From Mycolicibacterium poriferae (lineage in GTDB: Bacteria > Actinomycetota > Actinomycetes > Mycobacteriales > Mycobacteriaceae): a DNA stretch of 64,000 nt. Shown piece after piece: positions 56,165-64,000 of the stretch; within the stretch, counting starts at the first letter, position 1; each line of letters starts with the position of its first letter. The DNA lies in NCBI RefSeq assembly GCF_010728325.1, contig NZ_AP022570.1, positions 186,001-250,000 of the forward strand, written 5' to 3'. The position numbers and the translations under genes are program-made. The notes beneath the pieces were generated by a model, which worked only from the letters and a program-made list of their open reading frames with translations, was not told where the DNA came from and ran no database searches.

Positions 56165-57535
56165 TCAATGCAGTTCCCCGGCGAGGACCACCTCGAGATT
56201 CTCGAGCATGCGGTCCGCGTCGCTGAGGGAGAACGACAAGGGCGGACGCACTTTCAAGACACTGCCGCGGGGGCCGGACGCGGAGATGAGCACTCGGCGG
56301 CGGCGCATGTGATTGACCACCCGTAGTGTCGCGTCTCCGTCCGGGGTGTTGGACTCTGCGTCGGTGACGATATCGACGCCGACGAACAGGCCGGCACCGC
56401 GGACTTCGGCGATCTGTTCATATGAGGTTGCCATCTTGGCGATTTCGGCCTGGATGTAGGTGCCGACTTTCTCGGCATTGGCAATCAGGTCTTCGTTGTT
56501 GATCACGTCCAGGACGGCCTGCGCTGCGGCGATCGAGACGGAGTTGCCACCGAAGGTGTTGAAGTAGCGGATGTTGCGACCGAACTCCGTCAGCAGCTCG
56601 GGACGGAAAGCGGCGGCGGCAATGGGGATGCCGTTGCCCATCGGCTTGCCGGTGGTCATGATGTCGGGGACGAGGTTGTGTCGTTGGAAGCCCCACCAAT
56701 TCTTGCCGGTGCGTCCGAACCCCGGCTGAACTTCATCGGCGATGAACAGACCACCGACGTGGTGAACTTCCTCGATGATGGGCTGCAGGAACCCTGCCGG
56801 TTCCGCGAAGATGCCGTCAGAGGAGAAGATCATGTCGGCGATGAACGCGGCCACGCCGAATCCGTGACGTTCCAGATCGGCGATGGCCTCGCGGATCTTC
56901 CGGTGCATTGCGGCGACCAGATTGTCGTTTCCGCCGTGGCGTAGGCGATCCGGTGCGCTGATGGTGCGCACATGGGGGCCGAGGGGCACACCGACACCAA
57001 GCGAGGGCGAGAAGGCGGACACGTCGGAGGTGAGTCCGTGGTAGGCGCCCGAGGTGACGATGATGCCTTGGTTTCCGGTGTAGTAGCGCGCCACTCGCAT
57101 CGCGAGGTCGTTGGCTTCGGATCCGGTGCACGTGAACATGACGTGCCCGATCTCGGCGGGCATGGTTCCCAGGAACTGCTCGGTGTAGCTCAGGATCGAC
57201 TGCTGGATATAGCGGGTGTTGGTGTTCAGAGTCGCCAGCTGCCGGTGGATCGCGTCGACGACGTAGGGGTGACAGTGGCCGACGCTTGCGACGTTGTTGT
57301 AGACGTCGAGATAGTCGTTGCCGTCGGCGTCGAACAGCAGCGTCCCTTCGCCGCGGACGATCTCCACGGGCTCTTGGTAGAACAGCCGGTAGCCGGGTCC
57401 GAGGAGACGGTCGCGGGCCTCGACTTGAGTGCGAGTGCGCGGCGACAGTTCGTCGATACGTGACTTGTCGAATCCGTTCACCATGGGCTCGGAAGCCTTC
57501 GGGGTGGATGCCTTGGCAGTAGAAACTTTCGTCAT
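56165..57535 (-). CDS. Class III PLP enzyme (aminotransferase or phospho-lyase)
   Basis: A 456-residue class III aminotransferase-fold enzyme. The PLP Lys (about 294) is in TTGKPMGNG, the cofactor-stacking Asp in FIADEVQPGFGRTG, and phosphate-binding residues in CTGSEANDLAMR. Because it lies 2 bp downstream of an APH-fold kinase, I infer it may be a phospho-lyase like ethanolamine-phosphate or 5-phosphohydroxylysine phospho-lyase, which belong to this family and eliminate phosphate and ammonia to give an aldehyde. Ordinary transamination cannot be excluded. ATG 57535 (MTKVSTAKAS) is the likely start. Confidence 0.83.
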   Translation of the reverse strand: MTKVSTAKASTPKASEPMVNGFDKSRIDELSPRTRTQVEARDRLLGPGYRLFYQEPVEIVRGEGTLLFDADGNDYLDVYNNVASVGHCHPYVVDAIHRQLATLNTNTRYIQQSILSYTEQFLGTMPAEIGHVMFTCTGSEANDLAMRVARYYTGNQGIIVTSGAYHGLTSDVSAFSPSLGVGVPLGPHVRTISAPDRLRHGGNDNLVAAMHRKIREAIADLERHGFGVAAFIADMIFSSDGIFAEPAGFLQPIIEEVHHVGGLFIADEVQPGFGRTGKNWWGFQRHNLVPDIMTTGKPMGNGIPIAAAAFRPELLTEFGRNIRYFNTFGGNSVSIAAAQAVLDVINNEDLIANAEKVGTYIQAEIAKMATSYEQIAEVRGAGLFVGVDIVTDAESNTPDGDATLRVVNHMRRRRVLISASGPRGSVLKVRPPLSFSLSDADRMLENLEVVLAGELH

Positions 57536-57537
57536 GG

Positions 57538-58695
57538 TCACTCTGCTCCTGTCTGGGAGGCCTGCGTCCCGGTGGCCGAGAGCAGTGTCTGGATGGTGGG
57601 CGTCGCCACCGACAGCGCGCTGCGCAGGCGGGTCCAATCTCGCGCGGCATGCGACAGTCCGTAGTCGCGACTGTGGGGATGGATGGCCGCCCGCCAACCG
57701 ACGATGAGGGCACGCAGAAGGAGCCGCGCGGGGCCTGCGATCGCCAACAGCGCCACATCGCGGTCGGAGAGCGGTCGCACCGCGCGGTACCCACGCACGA
57801 TTTCCAGGGCGTTGCCCCAGGGGTGCCGCTCGTTCACGCCGATCTGGTTGGCCACCGCAACGGCCAGTTCGAACACCAGGGGGCTGCGCACGACGTCACC
57901 GAAGTCGATCACGCCGGTGACAAAGGTGTCGGACATGGGATCGACGACGACATTGAAGGGGCTGAAATCGCCGTGGATCATCTGAGTTTGGAGGGTTCCC
58001 AAGCGCGGAGCGACGACCGCTTCGAATTGGTCGAAGATCCACGTGGCCATCGACAGGTTGTCTCGATCGCCGACCATCTCCAGGAGGGGGCGCATGTGCA
58101 CAAAGTTCTTCAGATCCCAGACGAGCAAGCGTGATTCGTCAGGATGGCGGAAGCTGGTCAATGCCCCGTCAAGTGCTGCAAGAGCACTGCCGACCTGGCG
58201 GAACTGAGTTTCTGTCGGCGTGAGTGAAGACAGCAGGTCGCCCTCGATGTAGGTCATGACCCGCATGATCCGGGCGTTGCCACCAGGGTCGACCACAGTG
58301 GACTCGATCTGGCCGTCGAGACCGCGAATCAGGCGCTGGATCGGAATGGCCGGACCGGTCCTTTCCAGGTGCATCATCACCGCGGATTGCAGGTTGACGA
58401 TCTGGGCGCTTTCGGTGACCGGCGCGATCTTGACCAGGAAGCGTCCCACCTCGGTTGCCAACCGGTACGTGTCGTCCTTCTCTGTCGGGATGCGACTCAG
58501 CTCACCGGTCAGGTCGTAATGTCGTCGCAGTTCAGCTTCGACCCGATGCTCGGGAAATCGCTCACCAGTCGACTCGGCAAGCGCACTTTCACGAGCGATG
58601 CGGTCCAGCGCCTCCGACGCCCTGAAGACGCCCCTGTCCCGGGTAACGGGCCGGATGCTGGTAGCGAATGCTTTGTCGCGAAAAGCGTTCGACAT
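57538..58695 (-). CDS. APH-fold small-molecule kinase (hydroxylysine-kinase-like)
   Basis: A 385-residue kinase with the APH/choline-kinase fold. The catalytic loop is MIHGDFSPFNVVVD (about 240-253), the metal-binding Asp is in VIDFGDVVRSPLVFELAVAVANQ, and the nucleotide-lobe Lys is in GRFLVKIAP. The DFGDVVRSPLVFELA segment is like the hydroxylysine kinase (AGPHD1) subgroup. It is first in the leftward operon kinase, PLP enzyme, FAD/Fe-S dehydrogenase, aldehyde dehydrogenase. The likely reaction is phosphorylation of a hydroxyl on an amino compound. ATG 58695. Confidence 0.83.
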   Translation of the reverse strand: MSNAFRDKAFATSIRPVTRDRGVFRASEALDRIARESALAESTGERFPEHRVEAELRRHYDLTGELSRIPTEKDDTYRLATEVGRFLVKIAPVTESAQIVNLQSAVMMHLERTGPAIPIQRLIRGLDGQIESTVVDPGGNARIMRVMTYIEGDLLSSLTPTETQFRQVGSALAALDGALTSFRHPDESRLLVWDLKNFVHMRPLLEMVGDRDNLSMATWIFDQFEAVVAPRLGTLQTQMIHGDFSPFNVVVDPMSDTFVTGVIDFGDVVRSPLVFELAVAVANQIGVNERHPWGNALEIVRGYRAVRPLSDRDVALLAIAGPARLLLRALIVGWRAAIHPHSRDYGLSHAARDWTRLRSALSVATPTIQTLLSATGTQASQTGAE

Positions 58696-58774
58696 CCGGA
58701 TCCTGTTCTCTTGAAAGGGAAGTTCGCATCACTGCCGGCGGCGGTATGCCCGCACCCAATGAGACCGTCAGCTG

Positions 58775-58786
58775 AACTGTAGAACA
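58775..58786 (-). promoter_or_regulatory. Predicted GntR operator at the kinase operon promoter
   Basis: AACTGTAGAACA, matching AACTGTNNAACA. On the minus strand it overlaps a TACAGT -10-like hexamer upstream of the kinase gene. The core TGT-N3-ACA has the symmetry of FadR-subfamily GntR sites. Confidence 0.55.
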
Positions 58787-58847
58787 TTAGAGCAGAGTCT
58801 GTCCAACCTCGCGCTACCCCGCCTCCGCCCTGGTAGAGGCGACCTGG

Positions 58848-58859
58848 TGTTTAACAGTT
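58848..58859 (+). promoter_or_regulatory. Predicted GntR operator at its own promoter
   Basis: TGTTTAACAGTT, the reverse complement of AACTGTTAAACA. It lies directly upstream of a TACGAT -10-like hexamer (58861-58866) of the GntR gene, a position suited to autoregulation. Confidence 0.55.
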
Positions 58860-58872
58860 GTACGATGCAGCT

Positions 58873-59550
58873 ATGTCCGTCGCAGACCGCATCCAGATCG
58901 TCGGCCGCAGCAGCGCGCAGCAGATCGCCGACGGCTTGATGGACATGATCCTCGAAGGCGAACTCAAACCGGGCGAGCGCATTCGGGAAAGCGTCATCGC
59001 CGACGCCTTGGGCATCTCACGCAACACCGTCCGCGAGGCGGTGCGCCTGCTGCAGGGGACGGGCCTGGTGCGCTACACCTTCAACCGCGGTTTGGTCGTC
59101 TGGGACCCCTCCGATGAGGAGGTGCTCGATATTTACCGCGCTCGACTGCATTTGGAGACCGCCGCGGCAGCCTCCCTGGGCCCGGACACAGATCTGACCC
59201 CTCTGAACGACGCCTTGGAGGCTCTCAAAGAAGCTATGTCGACCGAAGACCCGCGCACCATCGTCGAGAAGGACCTCGACATCCACCGCGCCATCGTGGG
59301 CCTGATGAACAGTCCACGGCTCGACAAGTTCTACGCCGAACTACTCGGCGACCTGCGGTATTTCCTGCTCGTTCTGTCGACCGACCACCATGAGTACGAA
59401 ACCGGCTCGGGGCTCGACGACGAGCATCAGCGCATCGTCACCGCCTTCACCTCACGCGATCCCGAGCTGGCGCGCGCGACCATCGCAGAGATCATCACCG
59501 AGAATCGCGACAAGGTACGGAAGATTCTCGCCGCCCGCACCGCCGACTGA
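58873..59550 (+). CDS. FadR-subfamily GntR transcriptional regulator
   Basis: A 225-residue regulator. The winged helix is at about 15-75 (AQQIADGLMDMILEGELKPGERIRESVIADALGISRNTVREAVRLL). The C-terminal FCD helical domain has metal-ligand-type residues in EKDLDIHRAIVGLMNSPRL and DDEHQRIV. FCD regulators usually sense organic acids or amino acid catabolites. It sits between two divergent catabolic operons, with three matching operator-like sites at their promoters and its own. ATG 58873. Confidence 0.9.
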   Translation: MSVADRIQIVGRSSAQQIADGLMDMILEGELKPGERIRESVIADALGISRNTVREAVRLLQGTGLVRYTFNRGLVVWDPSDEEVLDIYRARLHLETAAAASLGPDTDLTPLNDALEALKEAMSTEDPRTIVEKDLDIHRAIVGLMNSPRLDKFYAELLGDLRYFLLVLSTDHHEYETGSGLDDEHQRIVTAFTSRDPELARATIAEIITENRDKVRKILAARTAD

Positions 59551-59592
59551 ACCCACCCGATGCAGTAGGCGAGCTGCGGCGGCCATGACAAA

Positions 59593-59613
59593 GGGGCGAC
59601 TCCTTTCTCGCCC
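59593..59613 (+). terminator. Possible hairpin terminator after the GntR gene
   Basis: GGGCGA (59594-59599) and TCGCCC (59608-59613) form a 6-bp stem with an 8-nt loop, 43 bp after the GntR stop. There is no U tract, as is common for mycobacterial terminators. It would separate the regulator from the downstream operon. Confidence 0.4.
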
Positions 59614-59671
59614 TGGTTGCTTCCCGTTTATCTTGCGCACACTCCGGTGCTGTGCTTAAGTTCTCCATATC

Positions 59672-59683
59672 AACTGTTCAACA
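59672..59683 (+). promoter_or_regulatory. Predicted GntR operator at the rightward operon promoter
   Basis: AACTGTTCAACA, matching AACTGTNNAACA, with a symmetric core TGTT-C-AACA. It lies 54 bp before the aldehyde dehydrogenase start, near a possible -10 (CATATC/TATCAA). The following bases CTTGAGCA resemble those after the kinase-side site (TTAGAGCA), extending the match to about 16 of 20. Confidence 0.55.
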
Positions 59684-59737
59684 CTTGAGCACAACTCGTC
59701 CCCGCGAGAGCTCCGGATTGACTTGGAGAAACGTTTC

Positions 59738-61171
59738 ATGGCACACGGCCAGCTCATGTACGTCGCTGGAGAGCAGGTCCCCGCAGCCAGCGGCGCGACC
59801 GAAGCAGTCCTCAATCCCGCCAACGGTGAGCAGATCGCGACGGTGCCCCTCGGTGATGCCGCCGACGTCGATCGCGCGGTTGACGCCGCGGAGAACGCAT
59901 TCGACCAGTGGGCCGCCACCGCACCGGGCAAACGTGCTGAGCTCCTCCTGAAGCTCGCTGACCGGTTGGAGGCCCACGCCGAGGAGTTCGCGCGGCTGGA
60001 ATCGCAGAACGTAGGCAAGCCGATCAACGTTGCGCGCGAAGAGGTTCCGTTCGGCGTGGACAACATGCGGTTCTTCGCCGGCGCCGCGCGCGTCCTCGAG
60101 GGCCGGGCCGCCGGCGAGTACTCGCCCACCCATACCAGCATCATTCGACGCGACCCCCTGGGCGTAGTGGGAAGTGTCGCGCCCTGGAACTTCCCACTCG
60201 TCATGGCGATCTGGAAGATCTGTCCGGCCCTGATGACCGGAAATACACTGGTGCTCAAGCCCAGTGAGCAGACACCGCTGTCGACGCTGCGGTTGGCCGA
60301 GCTGGCCGCCGACCTGTTCCCACCCGGGGTGTTCAACGTCGTCACCGGCCACGGCGATACCGTCGGCGCTGCTTTGACCGGGCACCCGAGGGTACGGATG
60401 AGCTCGCTGACCGGTGACACGGCCACCGGCAAGGTGGTCACCCGTGCCGGAGCTGACAATCTCAAGCGCCTGCACCTCGAGCTGGGTGGCAAGGCCCCGG
60501 TGCTCGTCTTCGACGACTGCGACGCCGAGCTGGCCATCACCAAGATCTGCGAGGGCGGATACGGCAACTCCGGCCAGGACTGTATGGCCGCATCCCGCGT
60601 CTACATCGCTGACGGAATCTACGACGAATTCGTCGCCGAACTCACCCGCGCCGTCGGCAAGGTGGCCATGGGCGAGCCCGCCGACGAATCCACCGAGATG
60701 GGGCCAGTCATATCCGAGCGCCAGCGCGATCGGGTGGCCGGCTTCGTCGACCGCGCAGTCGCCTCCGGCCCGGCCTCACTGGCCGTCGGCGGCCTGGGTT
60801 CGGGTCCCGGCTTCTGGTACCGACCCTCCCTCATCGTCGACGCTGCGCAGGATTCTGAGATCGTCCAGAAGGAGGTGTTCGGCCCCGTCGTCACCACCAC
60901 CCGCTTCAGCGACGAGGAGCAGGCGTTCACGTGGGCCAACGACGTCGAATACGGCTTGGCCGCGTCCGTATTCACCCGTGACGTGGGACGGGCGATGCGG
61001 GCTGCCCGCAAACTGCAGTTCGGCACCGTCTGGATCAACGACCACTTGCCCATCGTCTCGGAGATGCCGCATGGCGGCTTCAAGCAGTCCGGGCACGGTA
61101 ACGACATGTCGATCTACTCCGTCGAGGAGTACACCGAGATCAAGCACATCATGATCAATCTTGAGTCCTGA
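59738..61171 (+). CDS. NAD-dependent aldehyde dehydrogenase (aminobutyraldehyde-type)
   Basis: A 477-residue aldehyde dehydrogenase. Cys282 is catalytic in [14 protein letters not shown], Glu is in [11 protein letters not shown], and [19 protein letters not shown] and LKPSEQTPL fit the gamma-aminobutyraldehyde/betaine aldehyde dehydrogenase branch, which acts on amino-aldehydes. ATG 59738 is preceded by TTGGAGAA at good distance; an in-frame TTG at 59723 is less likely. It is first in the rightward operon and distinct from the GabD-like enzyme of the other operon, so the pathway may have two aldehyde steps. Confidence 0.87.
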   Translation: MAHGQLMYVAGEQVPAASGATEAVLNPANGEQIATVPLGDAADVDRAVDAAENAFDQWAATAPGKRAELLLKLADRLEAHAEEFARLESQNVGKPINVAREEVPFGVDNMRFFAGAARVLEGRAAGEYSPTHTSIIRRDPLGVVGSVAPWNFPLVMAIWKICPALMTGNTLVLKPSEQTPLSTLRLAELAADLFPPGVFNVVTGHGDTVGAALTGHPRVRMSSLTGDTATGKVVTRAGADNLKRLHLELGGKAPVLVFDDCDAELAITKICEGGYGNSGQDCMAASRVYIADGIYDEFVAELTRAVGKVAMGEPADESTEMGPVISERQRDRVAGFVDRAVASGPASLAVGGLGSGPGFWYRPSLIVDAAQDSEIVQKEVFGPVVTTTRFSDEEQAFTWANDVEYGLAASVFTRDVGRAMRAARKLQFGTVWINDHLPIVSEMPHGGFKQSGHGNDMSIYSVEEYTEIKHIMINLES

Positions 61172-61210
61172 CCGGAAACCATCTGCCCCAGAATTTTTGG
61201 AGTTCATCCG

Positions 61211-61555
61211 ATGACTGTCCCCAACCGCTCGGTGGTAGCGGTGAATCTGTTCTCGATGTTGCCCGGGGTGGACCCAGCCGACTTCGAGCGCTTCTCCACC
61301 GAGGTGGATCGCCCGACGTGCCTGGCCCACCACGACATCGTTCGGCGCTTCGAAGCTTTCCGCGTCGACGACGCACCCGACGGGTCTCCCGCGGACATTC
61401 TGGAAGTCATGGAGGTCACTGACTGGGCGCAATGGGAACACCTTCGCGACAACCACCCGAGTATGAAACCCGTCATCGAGGGCTTCGACAAGCTCGTCGA
61501 CCCGGCCACCGTACGCACCTACCTCACCCACGCCATCCCGGGAGAACCTCAATGA
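61211..61555 (+). CDS. Small RedY-like alpha/beta-barrel protein
   Basis: A 114-residue soluble protein (MTVPNRSVVAVNLFSMLPGVDPADFERF, ILEVMEVTDWAQWEHLRDN). The pattern of one long helix between strands suggests a dimeric ferredoxin-like barrel, as in RedY/EthD-like proteins. Function is unknown; relatives sit beside oxidoreductases. Its stop overlaps the FAD enzyme start by four bases, so the two are coupled and may interact. Confidence 0.68.
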   Translation: MTVPNRSVVAVNLFSMLPGVDPADFERFSTEVDRPTCLAHHDIVRRFEAFRVDDAPDGSPADILEVMEVTDWAQWEHLRDNHPSMKPVIEGFDKLVDPATVRTYLTHAIPGEPQ

Positions 61556-63306
61556 GCACCAGCGCCGCCGACAACGCAGCCAGCCCCTCCTACGATGCCA
61601 TCGTCATCGGAGCCGGTCACAACGGATTGATCGCCGCCGGATACCTGGCCCGCGCCGGCAAGAAAGTTCTGGTCCTGGAGGCCCGCGACGTGGTCGGCGG
61701 CGCCTGTACCAGCGAGGAACTCATCCCCGGCTCCACCTGGTCCTCATGTGCTTTCATCGCCAGCCTGCTGCGTCCCGAGATCATCGCCGACCTCGAGCTC
61801 GAGCGCTACGGCCTGGAGATGTACCAGACCGAAGCCAACGAGGTCAGCATCTTTCCTGACGGCAGCCACTTGTTCGTGTGGAAAGAGATGGACAAGACAC
61901 TGAAGGAGATCGAGAAGTTCTCCAAGCGCGATGCCGCCGCCTTCCTCGAATTCGGTCTTCGGGTCAAGAACTTCGCCTCCATTCTCACCCCGTTCCTGAT
62001 GTCCCCCGCACCGAGCCGCTCGCAGGTACTGGCCGCCTTCGAAGCCGCCGGCGCCGAGGATCTCTTCAACGAGATGGTACTGCTGTCCACCAAGGATCTG
62101 CTGGATCGATACTTCGAGAACGAACACATCAAAGGTCTGTTCACCTTCTTCGGCATGATCTCGGTCTGGGGCGGCCCCTCCACCCCCGGCACCGGCTACG
62201 TCTACGGACACCACTCAGTCGGAGAGTTCAAAGGCACACTCGGCCAATGGGGATTCGTCAAGGGCGGCATGGGTGGCATCACCCAGGCGATGGCCCGCAG
62301 CGCTGAAGCCCACGGCGTGGAGATCCGGCTCTCCTCACCGGTGCAGCAGGTGGTGATCACCAAAGGCAAGGCCACCGGGGTGAAACTCACCAACGGCCAG
62401 ACAATCTCGGCGCGGACGGTGATCTCGAACGCCGACCCCCAGCGGTCCATGCTGAAGCTGCTGCCTGCCGGAGCCGTCGACGACAAGCTGACCGCCAAAC
62501 TCGAAGACTACGACGCCCGTGGTTCGATGGCCCGCATTCACCTGCTGATCGATGAGCTGCCCGACTACATCGGTTTCCCCAAAGGTGTCCAGGGACCGCA
62601 ACATCAGGCACAGGCCATCATGGGTGCGTCGATCGAGAACTTCGAACGCGCCTGGGAAGCCGAGCGTCGCGGCGAGATCCCCGACGACTTCGTCATCGAG
62701 GCCGTCATCCAGTCCACACACGACTCGACCCTGGCGCCCGAGGGCAGACACACCATGACACTCGGCGTGCAACAGCTACCTTTCGAACTGGCCGGCACCG
62801 ACTGGGACACCATCCGTGAGGACTGGGCCGACCGCGTACTGGAGGTGCTCTACCGCTACGCACCGAACCTGCGCGGGCACATCCTCGAACGGGTCATCAT
62901 CACCCCGAAAGACCTCGAACGCGACTACGGTCTGACCGGCGGCAACATCTTCCACGGCTCGATGTTCTTCGACCAACTCTTCAACAACCGCCCCATGCCG
63001 GAATTGGCCGATTACCGCACGACCGTGGACAACTACTATCTCTGCGGCTCAGGCACTCACCCCGGCGGCGGAGTCATGGGCGCCAACGGCCACAACGCCG
63101 CCCAGGTCGTCATCGCGGACCTGAACGGTACGCCGGCCCCCACTGCACAACGTGTCGGCCCCGCACCCAAGGCCAGCGTCCTCGACCGTGCCGTGGAAAC
63201 CGTCATGGACACCAAGACCGGCAAGAGACTCGGATACACCGTCGCCACCACCCCCGCGCTCCGCAAGGTCGTCAAGTTCGCTGCCCGCAGTAAATCCACC
63301 CGTTAA
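61552..63306 (+). CDS. Phytoene-desaturase-like FAD/NAD(P) oxidoreductase (PYROXD2/CrtI-like)
   Basis: A 584-residue flavoprotein. The FAD Rossmann motif AIVIGAGHNGLIAAGYLARAG is near residues 14-34, followed by LEARDVVGGACTSEEL. The C-terminal FAD motif appears in YYLCGSGTHPGGGVMGANGHNAAQ. The fold is that of CrtI, PYROXD2 and amine-oxidase-like proteins. Here it lies among amine catabolism genes with no carotenoid genes near, so oxidation of an amine or its product is more likely than carotenoid desaturation. ATG 61552. Confidence 0.83.
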   Translation: MSTSAADNAASPSYDAIVIGAGHNGLIAAGYLARAGKKVLVLEARDVVGGACTSEELIPGSTWSSCAFIASLLRPEIIADLELERYGLEMYQTEANEVSIFPDGSHLFVWKEMDKTLKEIEKFSKRDAAAFLEFGLRVKNFASILTPFLMSPAPSRSQVLAAFEAAGAEDLFNEMVLLSTKDLLDRYFENEHIKGLFTFFGMISVWGGPSTPGTGYVYGHHSVGEFKGTLGQWGFVKGGMGGITQAMARSAEAHGVEIRLSSPVQQVVITKGKATGVKLTNGQTISARTVISNADPQRSMLKLLPAGAVDDKLTAKLEDYDARGSMARIHLLIDELPDYIGFPKGVQGPQHQAQAIMGASIENFERAWEAERRGEIPDDFVIEAVIQSTHDSTLAPEGRHTMTLGVQQLPFELAGTDWDTIREDWADRVLEVLYRYAPNLRGHILERVIITPKDLERDYGLTGGNIFHGSMFFDQLFNNRPMPELADYRTTVDNYYLCGSGTHPGGGVMGANGHNAAQVVIADLNGTPAPTAQRVGPAPKASVLDRAVETVMDTKTGKRLGYTVATTPALRKVVKFAARSKSTR

Positions 63307-63329
63307 TCACTCCTCGAAAGAGACCTACC

Positions 63330-64000
63330 ATGCTTAACAATGATGAGCGCCAACCAGTGGCGACCGTTAACGAAGCGCCCGACGGATCAGTGGGCCTGGC
63401 CCGCAATCAGGTGGGCGTTCTCGGCATCGTGTTCTTCGTCATCGCCGCCGCATCTCCGCTGACTGTGGTGGTAGCCCTGTTCCCGGTGATCATCGGAGCA
63501 GGCAATGGCGTCGGCATCGCAGGCGCATTCGCCCTGACAGCCGTGGTACTCACCGTCTTCGCGGTGGGTTACGTCGCGATGAGCAAGCACATCACCAACG
63601 CCGGAGCCTTCTACGCCTTCATCACCAGAGGCCTGGGCAGACCCATGGGCCTGGGGTCGGCATCGCTGGCCATTTTCGGGTACAACGCCATCCAGTTGGG
63701 GGTGATCGGCGGATTCGGCTACTACGCCTCCGAATTCATCACCAGACACACCGGCGCCGTCATCCCCTGGTGGGTGCTCTCGTTCCTGGTGATGGGTGCA
63801 TCACTGTTCCTGGGAGTTCGTCAGATCCATGTCGGTACAAGGGTTTTAGCCGTGCTGCTTACACTCGAGACCGGCATCATCTTGCTACTCGACGTTGGCA
63901 TACTGTCCAACTCTCCGACACCGATCAGCGACTTCTCGCTCGAGCCGTTCGCACCGTCAGCGGTCTTCGCCGGCGCCATCGGTGTGGCACTGATGTTCGC
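63330..64000 (+). CDS. APC-family amino acid/amine permease, 3' part outside window
   Basis: The frame opens at ATG 63330 and is still open after 223 codons at the window end. After a 25-residue hydrophilic tail, helix 1 reads GVLGIVFFVIAAASPLTVVVA, with the APC unwound-helix region, and at least six hydrophobic helices follow (including FAVGYVAMSKHITNAGAFYAFITRGLG). It is last in the rightward operon as far as seen and is the likely importer of the pathway's amine or amino acid substrate. Confidence 0.87.
   Translation, partial: MLNNDERQPVATVNEAPDGSVGLARNQVGVLGIVFFVIAAASPLTVVVALFPVIIGAGNGVGIAGAFALTAVVLTVFAVGYVAMSKHITNAGAFYAFITRGLGRPMGLGSASLAIFGYNAIQLGVIGGFGYYASEFITRHTGAVIPWWVLSFLVMGASLFLGVRQIHVGTRVLAVLLTLETGIILLLDVGILSNSPTPISDFSLEPFAPSAVFAGAIGVALMF

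Overview
The window is high-GC actinobacterial DNA from a non-tuberculous mycobacterium (Mycolicibacterium-like). The evidence is the arabinogalactan locus (wzt-glfT1-wzm, gtrA-dprE1-dprE2-aftA-embC-embA-embB), the bacterial proteasome activator gene bpa, an F420-type small oxidoreductase, many GTG starts, and a gene order from tadA to echA21 that follows the M. tuberculosis Rv3752c-Rv3774 order as I recall it. No database search was possible; names rest on motifs, lengths and context.

Layout. 1-2.3 kb: a mannitol-type PTS permease (cut by the window edge) diverges from a zinc polyol dehydrogenase across a repeat-rich operator region. 2.3-5 kb: a small acidic protein, topoisomerase IB, tRNA-Ser(CGA), a 59-bp repeat pair, and tadA with its partner gene. 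5-11.4 kb: tyrA, the proX-proV-proW-proZ osmolyte transporter ending in a glycolipid-binding-like gene, a LapA-domain membrane protein and a transglutaminase-like protein. 11.4-17 kb: an APH-like kinase, a histidine phosphatase, a metallopeptidase, an SDR and an alkyl sulfatase. 16.9-21.6 kb is a damaged region: an internally deleted cupin gene, a MmcQ/YjbR remnant, a DinB-like gene broken by a nonsense codon and an insertion, and two identical 1,418-bp insertion sequences, each with its own 5-bp target duplication, on either side of tRNA-Arg(ACG) and tRNA-Ser(GCT). 21.6-30.2 kb: hisC2, small proteins, echA21, an MFS transporter, a secreted acidic protein, tRNA-Ser(UGA), a MarR regulator, a quinone oxidoreductase and a cysteine-desulfurase-like protein with no lysine at its active site. 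30.5-33.6 kb: bpa and galactan export. 33.6-36.5 kb: small redox genes around a MocR regulator. 36.6-50.8 kb: decaprenyl-phospho-arabinose synthesis and the arabinosyltransferases, ending in an MBL-fold hydrolase.

51.7-64 kb holds the most interesting accessory system. Two divergent operons flank a FadR-type GntR regulator. Leftward: an APH-fold kinase, a class III PLP enzyme, a two-module FAD/Fe-S dehydrogenase and a succinate-semialdehyde-type dehydrogenase. Rightward: a second aldehyde dehydrogenase, a small barrel protein, a phytoene-desaturase-like FAD enzyme and an APC permease (cut by the edge). The kinase plus class III enzyme pair resembles the hydroxylysine/ethanolamine kinase and phospho-lyase pairs. 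I infer a catabolic route for a hydroxylated amine or amino acid: import, O-phosphorylation, elimination to an aldehyde, oxidation. Three copies of the motif AACTGTNNAACA, one at each promoter region (kinase operon, regulator, aldehyde dehydrogenase operon), tie the locus to one regulator.
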